From contig JAMKCH010088417.1 of assembly GCA_023653785.1 (NCBI GenBank), positions 1-64,000 on the forward strand: a stretch of DNA of 64,000 nucleotides, given 5' to 3'. This DNA comes from Ophioderma brevispina. Its lineage: Eukaryota; Echinodermata; Ophiuroidea; Amphilepidida; Ophiodermatidae. The notes below the pieces were generated by a model that ran no database searches, had not been told where the DNA came from, and saw only the letters and a list, made by a program, of their open reading frames with translations. The translations under genes were made by a program, and so were the position numbers. Shown in pieces: positions 35,501-40,006 of the stretch; within the stretch, counting starts at the first letter, position 1; every line of letters starts with the position of its first letter.

Positions 35501-38121
35501 TACCAACATGACCCATGCCGGCAGTCAATATTGCAGTGTTGTTGTCACCCTACTTACAGACTAAACCCCATCAAACATGGACAGGCTGTTCTTAATCTGC
35601 TTTTTAGTGTTCACACTTTCATGTCATTTCTTGAGCACTTAAACGCTGGAATCTTGGCTGATTTGTAGCCGTACCGTCACTCACTGCATTTTCGCGTGTA
35701 TCCATATTGACAATTTGTTTTGATGATCATGCCACACAGGGCTGACATTGTGCTAAAATTGGAAGCCGTAAATAGTCTTTTTTGGAAGCCATAAATAGTT
35801 CTTTTGAGAGCCGTAAATAGTTCTTTTGAGAGCCGTAAATAGTCTTTTTCTGCAGAATGGTATGTTTATATTTGATCATGTGGTCCACTTTTAACCAATC
35901 AATGAACAAGAATATGTGAATGACGTATATAATATCTACTACACAGTGACCTATGTCTAACTCGTGTGCCCACTATATGGAGGTCACTATGTAAAAGGTA
36001 CACAGTGTGTAGTCGGTGTAATGGAATGAGTACATACATATCGCCTACTACACAGTGACCTACGAGTAATTGTGGTGCACCCATATATGGAGGCTACTAT
36101 GTGGTAGGTACCCTGTGTGTACTCTAATGGGGTGAGTACGCACACAGCTCCTACTACACAAAATGACCTGTGTGTAATGATATAGTCAACATTATTCATT
36201 GTCAGACTGAGAGCACGCACATTGATTTTTTTTGGTAATACACAAGAAGCTAAACATATGCAGACATTTACCTCTAAGTAGCATTTGGCTAGCTCCATCT
36301 TCACTCACTGGGGATATTTCAAGTATTACATAAAAGTATGGTACTATGTAGCAAAGGCATAATAGACAGAAAACACAGGGTATAATTGTTTTGTTTATAA
36401 ATTTTGCTCCTAATAGGTTATGTGTCTTGGAGAAATTCAGAGCGAGGAAGTTGGTTCGTGCAGGCTTTATGTGAAACCTTTGTCGAGTACGCCAGGAAAG
36501 AAGACCTGCTCTCTATGATCACCATGGTAAGTAGTGTACACTGCAAATAAGTCTCTCCTGTTGAGCAGTTGAAAGTAGGGGCATTCTGATGCAAGATACC
36601 TGATTTTTGTGGGCCGCCAGCTATAGCTGGAGGACCATTTAGCAATCCGTTGTGCGGATGTATGTATGTGTGGATGTGTGTGTGTGTCACTAAAATGTTA
36701 AGGTTTTTTTAAAAATTGACCTCAATTGGAACCAAACTTCTGTCATAGGTGCACCATGGGATCCCTCATATGTTGATGAGGTCAAAGGTCATGTGTCGAG
36801 GTCAAAGGTCATGTGAGGTCAAGTTGAAAAATAGGCTAAAATGTAAAAATTGACCTCAATTGAAAACTTGAAGTTCAATTGGAACCAAACTTGTGCCATA
36901 GGTGCACCATGGGATCCCTCATTTGTTGATGAGGTCAAAGGTCATGTGCCAAGGTCAAAGGTCATGGAGCAGCCCACAGCTTATATTCTTTGAATATAGG
37001 GCGCTTGCACGGCAGGTCAATAGGTTATCTTGGCCAGACCTGCCTCCAGAACAACCCAAGCATGCAGAGAATACAAAGGAATCACCTGTAGAAATAGCTG
37101 AAATGTTCAGGTGAACCAGGTGCATGCATTGTATTCTTCGCATCCTTGGATGATCTGGAGGGCAAACAAAAGTCCATTCAATATAATTTACCTTCCGTGC
37201 AAGGGCCCTATAGCAAGGGCGAAAGCCAAGAACCGCAAAATTCTAGTTTAATATTATTATTTTTAGATTAACTAGTTTTGGGTTTATTCTACAGATTTAA
37301 GTCATGGATTAGGGTCTGTGTGAACTTATGTAATAACTATAGAATATAAGGAAAGAATTTAGTATTGTGCCACAACCCTATGAATTCGGCAGCCTCAACG
37401 GCATAAACTGCATGTTGAAGGATGTGGTGGCAAAATACTGAATTCATCCCGAATATAATTATATAATATTGAATGGCTTTGAGTATGATACAAGAATATA
37501 TTGCACGAGCTAAAAAATATTGTACGAGTCGAAGACGAGTACAATATTTCTAGTGAGTGCAATATATTCTTGTATCATGGGAAGAAAAGCCATTCAATAT
37601 TATTATTTAAATATCAGGCTGACTCAAACTAAACCTTGCGTTGACAGTGTTGCAGTCCAAAAAGGCTTCCAGTCGGTCAATAATGTCGTTCTCAGTAAAA
37701 ATGCCCGGATGCGATACAATATTAAAAATAATACATCCGGGACTTTTACCGAAACTGTACAATACATAGATATCTTTGCACCACTCGGAAGCCTGATATA
37801 AATAATGATCATAAATATTCCATTGGGTTTTCTGTCAATAAGGTCACATGCCAAATTCAAAGGTCATGGAGCGGCCCACAGCTTATATTCTTTGAATATA
37901 GCGAGCGCGGAAGCCGAAAACCACAAAATTCTAGTTATTTTTTTAAGTTTATTGGATTATTTTTGTCTCAACAGATTAACAACAAAGTTGCCAAGGCCTT
38001 CGAATCATCCACAGGCAGACACAAACAGATGCCCGCTCCGGTGACGATGCTAAGAAAGAAGCTCTTCTTCTTCCCAGGATTGTACCAAGAGGGTCGACAG
38101 ATAGCGCAACCAACGTCGTAA
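11414..38121 (+). CDS. CARD-containing initiator caspase (caspase-9/-2 like), whole gene
   Basis: This encodes a cysteine-aspartate protease of the apoptotic initiator class. An N-terminal CARD recruits such enzymes to an activating platform (an Apaf-1-type apoptosome for caspase-9, a PIDD-type complex for caspase-2), followed by p20 and p10 catalytic subunits. Nine coding exons were traced, joined by GT..AG introns in compatible phases, for about 460 residues; human caspase-9 has 416. Key residues are present: S1-pocket Arg in PPRGLAYIINN, catalytic His in ILSHG, catalytic Cys in QACRGG, and VSWRNS in p10. The C-terminus (KQMPAPVTMLRKKLFF) resembles caspases 8 and 9; GYVSWRNSERGSWF also resembles executioner caspases, so orthology needs a tree. 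Exons 2, 4, 5, 6 and 7 each contain about one single-base frameshift, and the catalytic exon is duplicated. Error versus pseudogene is unresolved. Confidence 0.9.
11552..12068. other. Caspase intron 1, left part
   Basis: AT-rich intronic sequence with no feature recognised. The 113-residue ORF at 11696-12037 has no family resemblance and is probably chance. Confidence 0.5.
12069..12629. mobile_element. TTAA-flanked inverted-repeat element (piggyBac-type MITE)
   Basis: The element starts AGGTGCAACGAGAGATTT and ends AAATTTCTCGTTGCACTT. It is flanked by TTAA at 12065-12068 and 12630-12633, the signature target of piggyBac-like transposases. A second inverted pair (ATAGATGAGGTGACAT near 12142 and CCACCTCATCTATAG near 12350) lies inside. 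There is no transposase, so the copy is non-autonomous. It sits in caspase intron 1 and carries a full cAMP-response palindrome, TGACGTCA, at 12158-12165. Confidence 0.75.
12158..12165. promoter_or_regulatory. Consensus CRE palindrome TGACGTCA
   Basis: A perfect 8-bp CREB/ATF site inside the TTAA element of intron 1. Binding or function is not shown by sequence; interest comes from two further perfect CREs in another repeat family at 20862 and 62192. Confidence 0.3.
12757..13005 (+). CDS. Caspase exon 2: C-terminal half of CARD and linker
   Basis: The exon follows acceptor 'cctatag' in phase 0 and encodes SKSTKRLKNGALLNSIETRG then PKAFGAFVNALR and GHLAELLDS, the second half of a CARD; the join to exon 1 is seamless. 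A Ser/Pro-rich linker follows. The reading frame meets TGA at 12964, but the +2 frame is open from about 12924 and reaches the strong donor CAGAC/gtaagt at 13005 in phase 1, exactly what exon 3 needs. A single-base indel between about 12924 and 12963 is therefore inferred. The 3' boundary is likely but not certain. Confidence 0.8.
13006..13909. other. Caspase intron 2, left part
   Basis: AT-rich sequence in which CGAT/ACCGAT phrases recur (about 13085-13490: 'taccgatca', 'aatcggta', 'ataccgat'), a degenerate local repeat. No gene was seen. Confidence 0.4.
13910..14640. repeat. Large foldback element with ~300-bp arms
   Basis: The left arm (about 13930-14150) is matched in reverse complement by the right arm (about 14390-14610). 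Landmark pairs are GATATCAGAGAAAGCTCT with GCTTTCTCGATACCA, TATGTTTGGTTTGGAGTTA with CTGCCAAACCAAACATC, and CCAATATTAGTTTTACACAG with GTGTAAAATTAATATTGG. Arms look about 70-75% alike. The right-hand half of the same family recurs at about 50955-51540. It lies wholly in caspase intron 2. Confidence 0.75.
15095..15189 (+). CDS. Caspase exon 3: CARD-p20 linker
   Basis: A 95-bp exon between acceptor 'tatttcag' and donor 'gtaagt'. With the phase-1 base from exon 2 it reads K-V-C-M-A-N-P-S-H-S-W-N-F then TNVTIEPAVANTDVDIDS and ends in phase 0. The other two frames contain stops, and the phases on both sides agree with exons 2 and 4. The peptide matches no domain; acidic, poorly conserved linkers are usual between CARD and the protease. 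No frameshift is present. Confidence 0.75.
15190..16079. other. Caspase intron 3, left part
   Basis: AT-rich intronic sequence without a recognised feature until the LINE remnant. The 312-residue ORF on the minus strand across 15733-16671 is mostly antisense to that remnant and is not a gene. Confidence 0.5.
16080..16735 (+). pseudogene. Degenerate non-LTR retrotransposon: reverse transcriptase C-terminus and 3' tail
   Basis: Broken frames encode NSCVRSAMLYGSETWRLSEN (about 16200-16257), ILRRT, and WYGHVLKK (about 16419-16442). These are the order and motifs of the region after the polymerase domain in LINE reverse transcriptases of marine invertebrates. The tail 'ggttcacagggacaaaacc' (about 16674-16692) matches the LINE 3' ends at 27420-27450, 52027 and 54590. 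Many frameshifts and stops show it is dead. The 5' end is truncated, as is usual for LINEs. It lies in sense orientation in caspase intron 3. Confidence 0.8.
16736..19703. other. Caspase intron 3, right part
   Basis: Three kilobases of AT-rich intron without a gene or well-bounded repeat that I can recognise. The ORF at 18173-18574 (133 residues) has no domain and overlaps an antisense ORF; I leave it out. Confidence 0.45.
19704..19859 (+). CDS. Caspase exon 4: start of p20
   Basis: After acceptor 'ttatcattag' the exon opens in phase 0 with VYICIPPRGLAYIINN, the first strand of the p20 fold; the Arg at 19725-19727 is the conserved S1-pocket arginine. It then reads, one frame over, DKRNLEHVFDQLGFNV and DTHENLI, the next conserved block. 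The change of frame needs one indel between about 19752 and 19795. The donor could be at 19859/19860 (ACGGG/gtaggt) or 19863/19864 (GGTAG/gtaata); phase to the next exon does not settle it. Confidence 0.85.
19864..20702. repeat. Intron 4 with a loose foldback
   Basis: A region at about 19985-20690 has partly inverted ends: GTACACGGCCGGATTCTTTC near 20000 against GAAATTGGCCGTGTAGGTGC near 20662, and CTACACCATGTCTACGCG near 20040 against CCATGTCTACTCGGTGTAG near 20620. The phrase CGTAGCTACTCC recurs at 20251 and 20513. It looks like an old foldback transposon. No coding function was seen. Confidence 0.4.
20703..20897. repeat. CRE-bearing short inverted-repeat family, copy 1
   Basis: The element runs from 'ctatagttcttatcatc' to 'aaatggagtatag' with internal AGTCAGTGGCGTCAGTG and GCGTTGACGTCACTGA facing each other. 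Copies lie at about 28072-28197 and 62040-62233, each with paired GTCA...TGAC phrases. This copy carries a perfect CRE at 20862-20869. No coding capacity; a MITE is the simplest reading. Confidence 0.6.
20862..20869. promoter_or_regulatory. Consensus CRE palindrome TGACGTCA
   Basis: A perfect CREB/ATF palindrome inside the short inverted-repeat element of intron 4. Function is not established by sequence. Confidence 0.3.
20898..22894. other. Caspase intron 4, right part
   Basis: No gene was recognised. From about 22120 to 22580 the phrase 'acccaccctttttaa' or 'acccacccttt' recurs about seven times in diverged form, a degenerate tandem or nested repeat. The remainder is AT-rich intron. Confidence 0.45.
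22895..23119 (+). CDS. Caspase exon 5a: catalytic p20 exon
   Basis: Encodes LKDFAQLNHTSFDC, then IVAILSHGIEG with the catalytic His at 22981-22983, YGTDEGLCKIESIINLF, and LAGKPKLFFLQACRGG with the nucleophilic Cys at 23110-23112. It ends in phase 1 at donor GGAG/gtaagc, and exon 6 completes the codon to give ...GGERFDTGVE. The 5' boundary is uncertain: CAAATG at 22895-22900 aligns with the start of the duplicate exon, but is preceded by 'cg' rather than 'ag', and a one-base shift is needed between about 22900 and 22920. Otherwise the block is intact and typical of active caspases. Confidence 0.9.
23187..23416 (+). pseudogene. Caspase exon 5b: tandem second copy of the catalytic exon, damaged
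   Basis: Starts after 'acttag' and reads NLRELAKLNHSTFDC then IVAILSHGIDGA, clearly homologous to exon 5a. After about 23345 the homologous text continues in another frame: CPTLAGKPKLFFLQ. The expected QACRG is scrambled by small indels ('caacgcatgtttgtagggg'), although the donor GGAG/gtaag is kept. Only 67 bp separate it from exon 5a. It may be a mutually exclusive alternative exon with sequence errors, or a dying duplicate. Divergence from 5a is substantial, so the duplication is old. Confidence 0.8.
23417..23727. other. Caspase intron 5, first part
   Basis: About 310 bp of intron after the duplicated exon, with no feature recognised. Confidence 0.4.
23728..23901. repeat. Long hairpin with CCCGAGGGG loop
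   Basis: Arms of about 80 bp face each other. Left: GGTTAAAAACCGCGCAGCTA then TTCGAGGAATTTTCCCGAGG. Right: CCTCGGGGGG-type loop, then GGGGAAAATTCCGAGAACC and TTAGCTGCAAGCGTTTTAAC. The loop is a G/C-rich mini-palindrome (GAGGGGGGTCAGCCCCCCGA). Similar loop logic (GAGGGGCGCAGCCCCGAA) occurs in the hairpins near 34.7, 35.2 and 46.9 kb, although the arms differ. Confidence 0.7.
23902..27109. other. Caspase intron 5, middle part
   Basis: Three kilobases without a recognisable gene. A G tract lies at about 24434-24442 and a C tract at about 25520-25530. The ORF at 25191-25577 (128 residues) shows no domain and has no splice support. Stretches near 26090-26330 and 24060-24180 look like diverged repeats, but no second copy was found here. 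Confidence 0.4.
27110..27480 (+). mobile_element. LINE 3'-end fragment
   Basis: Matches the LINE tail units at 51826-52090 and 54370-54640: 'tctaaggaaatctgatg', 'agctacaagggcgtctg', 'ctggagagc', 'catccaataaatc', then 'gtgaaaccagccacccccgt' and 'gacagaactgatttaaaac'. These are the 3' untranslated end of a non-LTR element, with about 60 extra bp in the middle. No coding part remains. Confidence 0.65.
27619..27715 (+). CDS. Caspase exon 6: end of p20
   Basis: Between acceptor 'gtcttttag' and donor AACAG/gtaatc. Joined to the phase-1 base of exon 5a it reads ERFDTGVEATDADG, the block that follows QACRGG in caspases, with a candidate processing Asp in VEATDADG. Downstream, one frame over, it continues AAVNDPGTASLNQPMRRT, so one extra base is inferred between about 27655 and 27672 (the GACGGACG stretch). 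After correction the exon ends in phase 1, matching exon 7. Confidence 0.85.
27716..28071. other. Start of intron 6
   Basis: No gene or element recognised. Confidence 0.4.
28072..28197. repeat. CRE-type short inverted-repeat family, copy 2
   Basis: Shares AGTCAGTGACATCAGTGC and TGTGACGCCACTGACT with the copies at 20703 and 62040, but its core sites are mutated away from TGACGTCA. It is shorter, and its ends are 'caatactattcatctcctcc' and 'aaatgcattatagcc'. Confidence 0.55.
28198..30267. other. Caspase intron 6, left part
   Basis: No gene seen. Several ORFs of 60-125 codons lie on the minus strand (for example 29640-30017), but they lack domains and splice context. Confidence 0.4.
30268..30325. 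repeat. (GT)n microsatellite
   Basis: An interrupted GTGTGT and GTTGTGT tract in intron 6. Confidence 0.85.
30715..31375. repeat. Minisatellite region: G-rich and TGACC-rich blocks
   Basis: Four alternating blocks are visible. About 30715-30845 is G-rich ('ggtggggt'). About 30850-31080 repeats 'tgacctttgtgaccccatg' with a ~20-bp period. About 31085-31195 is G-rich again, and 31200-31360 repeats 'tgacctcatgtgaccttgg'. ORFs on both strands reflect these periodicities. It lies in caspase intron 6. Confidence 0.8.
31376..32084. other. Intron 6 spacer
   Basis: AT-rich intronic sequence between two minisatellites; no feature recognised. Confidence 0.4.
32085..32705. repeat. G-rich minisatellite, GGGATGTTGGGGAAGG-type
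   Basis: Long runs of short G-rich units ('ggatgttggggaagg', 'gtgggtgtgggt') on the plus strand, with almost no C on that strand. The strand asymmetry and dense GGG/GGGG runs make it a candidate G-quadruplex region. Proline-rich ORFs on the complementary strand (up to 188 codons) are artefacts of the repeat. Confidence 0.8.
33206..33384 (+). CDS. Caspase exon 7: interdomain linker and start of p10
   Basis: Follows acceptor 'tttctgcag' in phase 1 and reads EEANLNQPYRWRGGDNNIDP, then after an inferred one-base indel (about 33255-33300) MELEATDSWRTQAQSKLPNQ, then SDMLLAYATVPG, ending in phase 1 at 'gttagt'. SDMLLAYATVPG is the conserved start of p10 (compare SDIFVSYSTFPG in human caspase-9). 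EATD/S is a plausible auto-processing site. The low conservation of the middle part is normal for this linker. Confidence 0.85.
33551..34850 (-). mobile_element. Hairpin element E1 in caspase intron 7
   Basis: A long hairpin (34658-34850) forms one end. Left arm: GCCTCTGGCTTAAAACTATG, GTCCCTCGGTGACATCAAAT, AGGCCTACTATTT. Right arm: AAATAGTAGGCCTACTTGAT, then ATAGTTTTAACCAGAGCC. The loop is CTTTCGGAGCTGTGCCCCTC. Terminal TATACAAATAT-type sequence is at the right edge in reverse. A second inverted pair, 'gttaaggtaggattatc' (33578-33594) and 'gatgatcctaccttaattg' (about 34407-34425), marks the other end. The outer flanks on both sides share CAGGTCTCCT(T/C)ACCTAG (33508, 34868), suggesting insertion into another repeat. 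No ORF is recognisable. Confidence 0.6.
34951..35131. repeat. Long hairpin E4
   Basis: Left arm includes GGGCACACTATTTTCCCTTG then GTACTGGCT; right arm includes AGCCAGTACCTCAGGAAAAT then AGTGTGCCCTA. The centre is a smaller palindrome, TGAACCCATAAGGGTTCA. The ends (ACAAATACAACATG and CATGTACTATTTGTATAC) match those of the hairpins near 51.65 and 54.2 kb. It lies in intron 7, next to hairpins E1 and E2. Confidence 0.7.
35459..35505. repeat. CCTAGC short tandem repeat
   Basis: About seven copies of AGCCTAGCC/AGCCCTAGCC inside hairpin element E2. Confidence 0.8.
35756..35852. repeat. ~22-bp tandem repeat, GAGCCGTAAATAGTTCTTTT
   Basis: Four units with little divergence lie inside element E2. 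The core AGCCGTAAATAG also appears in pairs near 34495-34525. Confidence 0.85.
35936..36180. repeat. ~108-bp tandem repeat
   Basis: Two full units and a partial one begin TACTACACAGTGACCTA (35936, 36047, 36153). Each contains 'atatggaggtcactatg' or 'atatggaggctactatg' and an 'aatg(g)aatgagtac' phrase. Related text occurs at 35128-35175, so the array probably derives from the sequence into which the hairpin elements inserted. Confidence 0.75.
36417..36526 (+). CDS. Caspase exon 8: p10 core
   Basis: Between acceptor 'cctaatag' and donor ACCATG/gtaagt, entered in phase 1, it reads GYVSWRNSERGSWF then VQALCETFVEYARKEDLL and SMITM, ending in phase 0. VSWRNS supplies the substrate-binding p10 arginine (36431-36433), and RGSWF is near-universal in caspases. 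No frameshift is present. The peptide sits between caspase-9 (VSWRDPKSGSWY) and executioner caspases (YSWRNSKDGSWF), so p10 alone does not fix the subclass. Confidence 0.95.
36779..36964 (+). promoter_or_regulatory. Four perfect DR1 motifs (AGGTCAAAGGTCA)
   Basis: Exact 13-bp direct repeats of AGGTCA spaced by one base lie at 36779-36791, 36799-36811, 36932-36944 and 36952-36964. DR1 is the binding site of RXR homodimers, RXR-PPAR and HNF4-type nuclear receptors. They sit inside the Helentron-like repeat in caspase intron 8. Whether anything binds is not shown; repetition may simply reflect the element's internal tandem structure. Confidence 0.35.
36999..37208. mobile_element. 210-bp TIR element (MITE) nested in the Helentron-like repeat
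   Basis: Ends are GGGCGCTTGCACGG and CCGTGCAAGGGCCC (13 of 14 complementary), flanked by TATA on both sides (36995-36998, 37209-37212). The uninterrupted stem-loop of sister copies at 37880-37905 and 48170-48190 reads GAATATAGCGAGC, so the insertion point is directly visible. No coding capacity. The superfamily is not determined: the duplication could be TATA, ATA or TA. Confidence 0.75.
37466..37602. repeat. Long hairpin in caspase intron 8
   Basis: Arms of about 60 bp: TTGAATGGCTTTGAGTATGA then ACAAGAATATATTGCAC on the left; GTGCAATATATTCTTGTATC then AAAAGCCATTCAA on the right. Inner arms AAAATATTGTACGAG and GAGTACAATATTTC surround the loop TCGAAGAC. A second small hairpin (GTAAAAATGCCCGGATG with CATCCGGGACTTTTAC) follows at about 37693-37752. 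No coding capacity. Confidence 0.7.
37839..37934 (+). mobile_element. 3' end fragment of the Helentron-like family
   Basis: Contains GGCCCACAGCTTATATTC, the intact TATATTCTTTGAATATA stem-loop, and the terminal CACAAAATTCTAG. It ends only 40 bp before the start of the last caspase exon, so the element supplies part of the region just upstream of that acceptor. Confidence 0.7.
37975..38121 (+). CDS. Caspase exon 9: C-terminal p10 and stop
   Basis: After acceptor 'tctcaacag' the exon reads INNKVAKAFESSTGRH, then KQMPAPVTMLRKKLFFFPG, then LYQEGRQIAQPTS and TAA at 38119-38121. QMP...LRKKLFF is the end of the protease fold in caspases 8 and 9. The 15-residue tail is slightly longer than in human caspase-9. 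The exon is intact, in phase with exon 8, and the antisense ORF over it is a shadow. Confidence 0.95.
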   Translation: MNNKVAKAFESSTGRHKQMPAPVTMLRKKLFFFPGLYQEGRQIAQPTS

Positions 38122-39697
38122 GATTACCAATATCATCCGTACCCTGTCGCATGTCTACAGTTTCATTGCAGTCATGGAGTAGCTTCAGATCACCACCCAA
38201 TCAGCAGGTTCAACCTGGACTCAAATATGATATTTTAAACCAGTATCTGAAATTTAGTTTACAGTCCATGCAATGCACCATTTCAAAGGAAAATGTTGTG
38301 TTTTTGGCAACAACATGTATTTAAGGAAATTCAACAAGAGCCTGTCTCAAGTAAATATAGTATGTTCACTACAAGGTGGATTGTGACCTTTGAGTTAACA
38401 TCAGAAGTGATCAGGGGCATGATGCTAACCTGAGGTAAATATACTTTGGTAGAGAAATTATAGTGTGTTCACTATAAGATGGGACATAAAGTACATTGAG
38501 TTAACACTAGAGGAGACCAAGGTCACAATGCAATCCTATGGTAAACATACTATGACAGCTATAATGCATTCAGTAAAAGATGAAAACATGACCTTTCATA
38601 AAGCACATCAGGTTAACACTAGAGGTAACAAAGGTTTTGTTAAAATCCTATGGGGAAACATAATGGTAGCTATTGTGCATTCACATAAAATGGACATGAC
38701 CTTTGATAAAGTTCATTGGATTAACACTAAGGGGCCAAAGGTCATAATGCAACCCCATGGTAAACATACTATGGTAGCTTATCTATAGTGTATTTTACAA
38801 CACCATGGAATGTCTCTTCTGACAAAATGACAGGTCAAATCTCATTTTGACTGAACAGGGTTTAGAAATTCTAAATAGCTGCATTGCACACCCACTGATT
38901 GAACCCAAAAGATACATCATCTTTGATGGAATGAAATGACAGGTAAATGAGCGTGGACATGAACTTTGTGGTGTTGTTTACAAAAGAATGTGATTTTAAA
39001 TGTGCAAGAAAATGTCTGATGATTGGTACTTTAGTTCTTGAAGACATGCCCTAAAGAAAGCAGTACTTAAATATTTAAATCTACCCGAACTGCTATCCCC
39101 ACTTATGTCTGATAGCTAAAATTTGAATCCAGATATTTCAGAAGTATATGTAGATGTATAGTCGTACCCCTGACCAGTAGTGGATGAAGGTAGTGGGAAT
39201 TTGGGCTGCAAGCCCACCTCCAACCCCAGTAATCCCCAGAGATGTAACTCTCCTGGAAATTTCTGGATTTCTGACCATAGATTAAAAAATCTGGAAATGT
39301 TTTTTTTTTTAAGTACAATTTTGTGTTCAATTTCTTAGATCAAAGCATTAATGATAAATTTTGTAAGTGCACCAAAAAACCAAGTTTAAGTAACAATTTA
39401 TTTTAGAGAAGGGGTCTTATACCCTAAAATCTCAAAAGAAAATATGTTCCCTGGAGCTTAACCGGATTTTACTCTAAAATTTGGCTTGCCGTCGGTTCAA
39501 ATTTTGGATTTTCAGGAAATGGGCTACTCCTCTGTTAAATCTCAGAATCCCACTAAACTGGATAAGATAACTATTTGGTAGTTAATGAGGTTAATGAATC
39601 TGTTCATTTTGGTATTAGGAATTTTTCTGGCCAGCACAGCCCTGAAGGAATTTCTGAGAAACCAAACACATAAATTTAATTTAAAAAGTCCCCCCCC

Positions 39698-39732
<35 letters not shown>

Positions 39733-40006
39733 AAAAAAATTGCCAAAAATCCCCCCCCCCAAAAAAAAAAATAAAGTGCATTCATAACCACCACACACTT
39801 ATAAATCCACATTTTATTGCATGGTAAATTTTGTCCTAAACTTGTTCAAAACATCATCTTCCAATACATTCTTTGATTTCTCCCTGTAGGTAATCGATGA
39901 GCCCATTTGGGATTACACTCTACAAATGAATAATGACTGTGCATATACATGAAATATAGGGAAATAAAGTTAAACAAGAAAAAATGTTAATTTGTTCAAC
40001 TTAACC
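38122..40006 (+). other. Probable caspase 3' UTR and downstream sequence
   Basis: No further coding sequence was found. Within it is the tandem repeat at 38345-38790. A C/A homopolymer block (C8, then long A, then C10, A10) lies at about 39690-39770. AATAAA occurs at about 39962-39967 as a possible poly(A) signal, but the transcript end cannot be placed from sequence alone. Confidence 0.4.
38345..38790 (+). repeat. ~108-bp tandem repeat downstream of the caspase stop
   Basis: Four units carry TTAACA(C/T)(T/C)A(G/A) starts at about 38395, 38501, 38613 and 38721 (periods 106, 112, 108). Each includes 'ggtaaa(c/t)ata', 'atgacctttgataaag' and 'cattcac'-type phrases. A 107-codon ORF across them reflects the repeat, not a gene. 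If the caspase mRNA extends this far, the array lies in its 3' UTR. Confidence 0.75.

Larger units (their letters stand above)
35203..35932 (+). mobile_element. Hairpin element E2 in caspase intron 7
   Basis: The hairpin (35203-35388) has arms AACTATGGACCCGAGGTGAC, TGCAATAGTGCTATTT and AAATAGCACTATTGCAGTCA, CCGAGGGACCATAGTT around the loop GAGGGGCGCAGCCCCGAA. Terminal sequence is TATACAAATATATACTG. The other end is marked by the pair TTGATTGGTTAAAAG (about 35411) and CTTTTAACCAATCAA (about 35888), ending GACGTATATAAT. E3 at 46801 has the same order of parts, so E2 and E3 define a ~0.7-0.95-kb element. Only short tandem repeats lie between the hairpin and the end. Confidence 0.65.
36609..37246 (+). 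mobile_element. Helentron-like non-autonomous element with a nested MITE
   Basis: Starts GTGGGCCGCCAGC, has the palindrome CCAGCTATAGCTGG and a TG microsatellite. It continues with GGTCA-rich text and ends with the stem-loop TATATTCTTTGAATATA, then CAAAATTCTAG. The 182-bp copy at 48034-48215 and the fragment at 37839-37934 have the same ends. The order 5' short palindrome, microsatellite, internal inverted copy of the 5' end (GCAGCCCACAGC) and 3' stem-loop is that of Helentron-associated (DINE-like) elements. A 210-bp MITE interrupts the stem-loop end at 36999-37208. It fills much of caspase intron 8. Confidence 0.65.

Noticed and set aside
35459..35505. Interstitial telomere repeat
   Set aside because: The unit is CCTAGC/CCCTAGC, not the animal TTAGGG/CCCTAA repeat.
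38465..38788. 107-codon plus-strand ORF after the caspase
   Set aside because: Internally repetitive because it spans the ~108-bp tandem repeat; unit lengths of 106 and 112 do not keep frame, so no repeat protein is implied.
39585..39827. Lys-rich ORF
   Set aside because: Created by a poly(A)/poly(C) homopolymer block.
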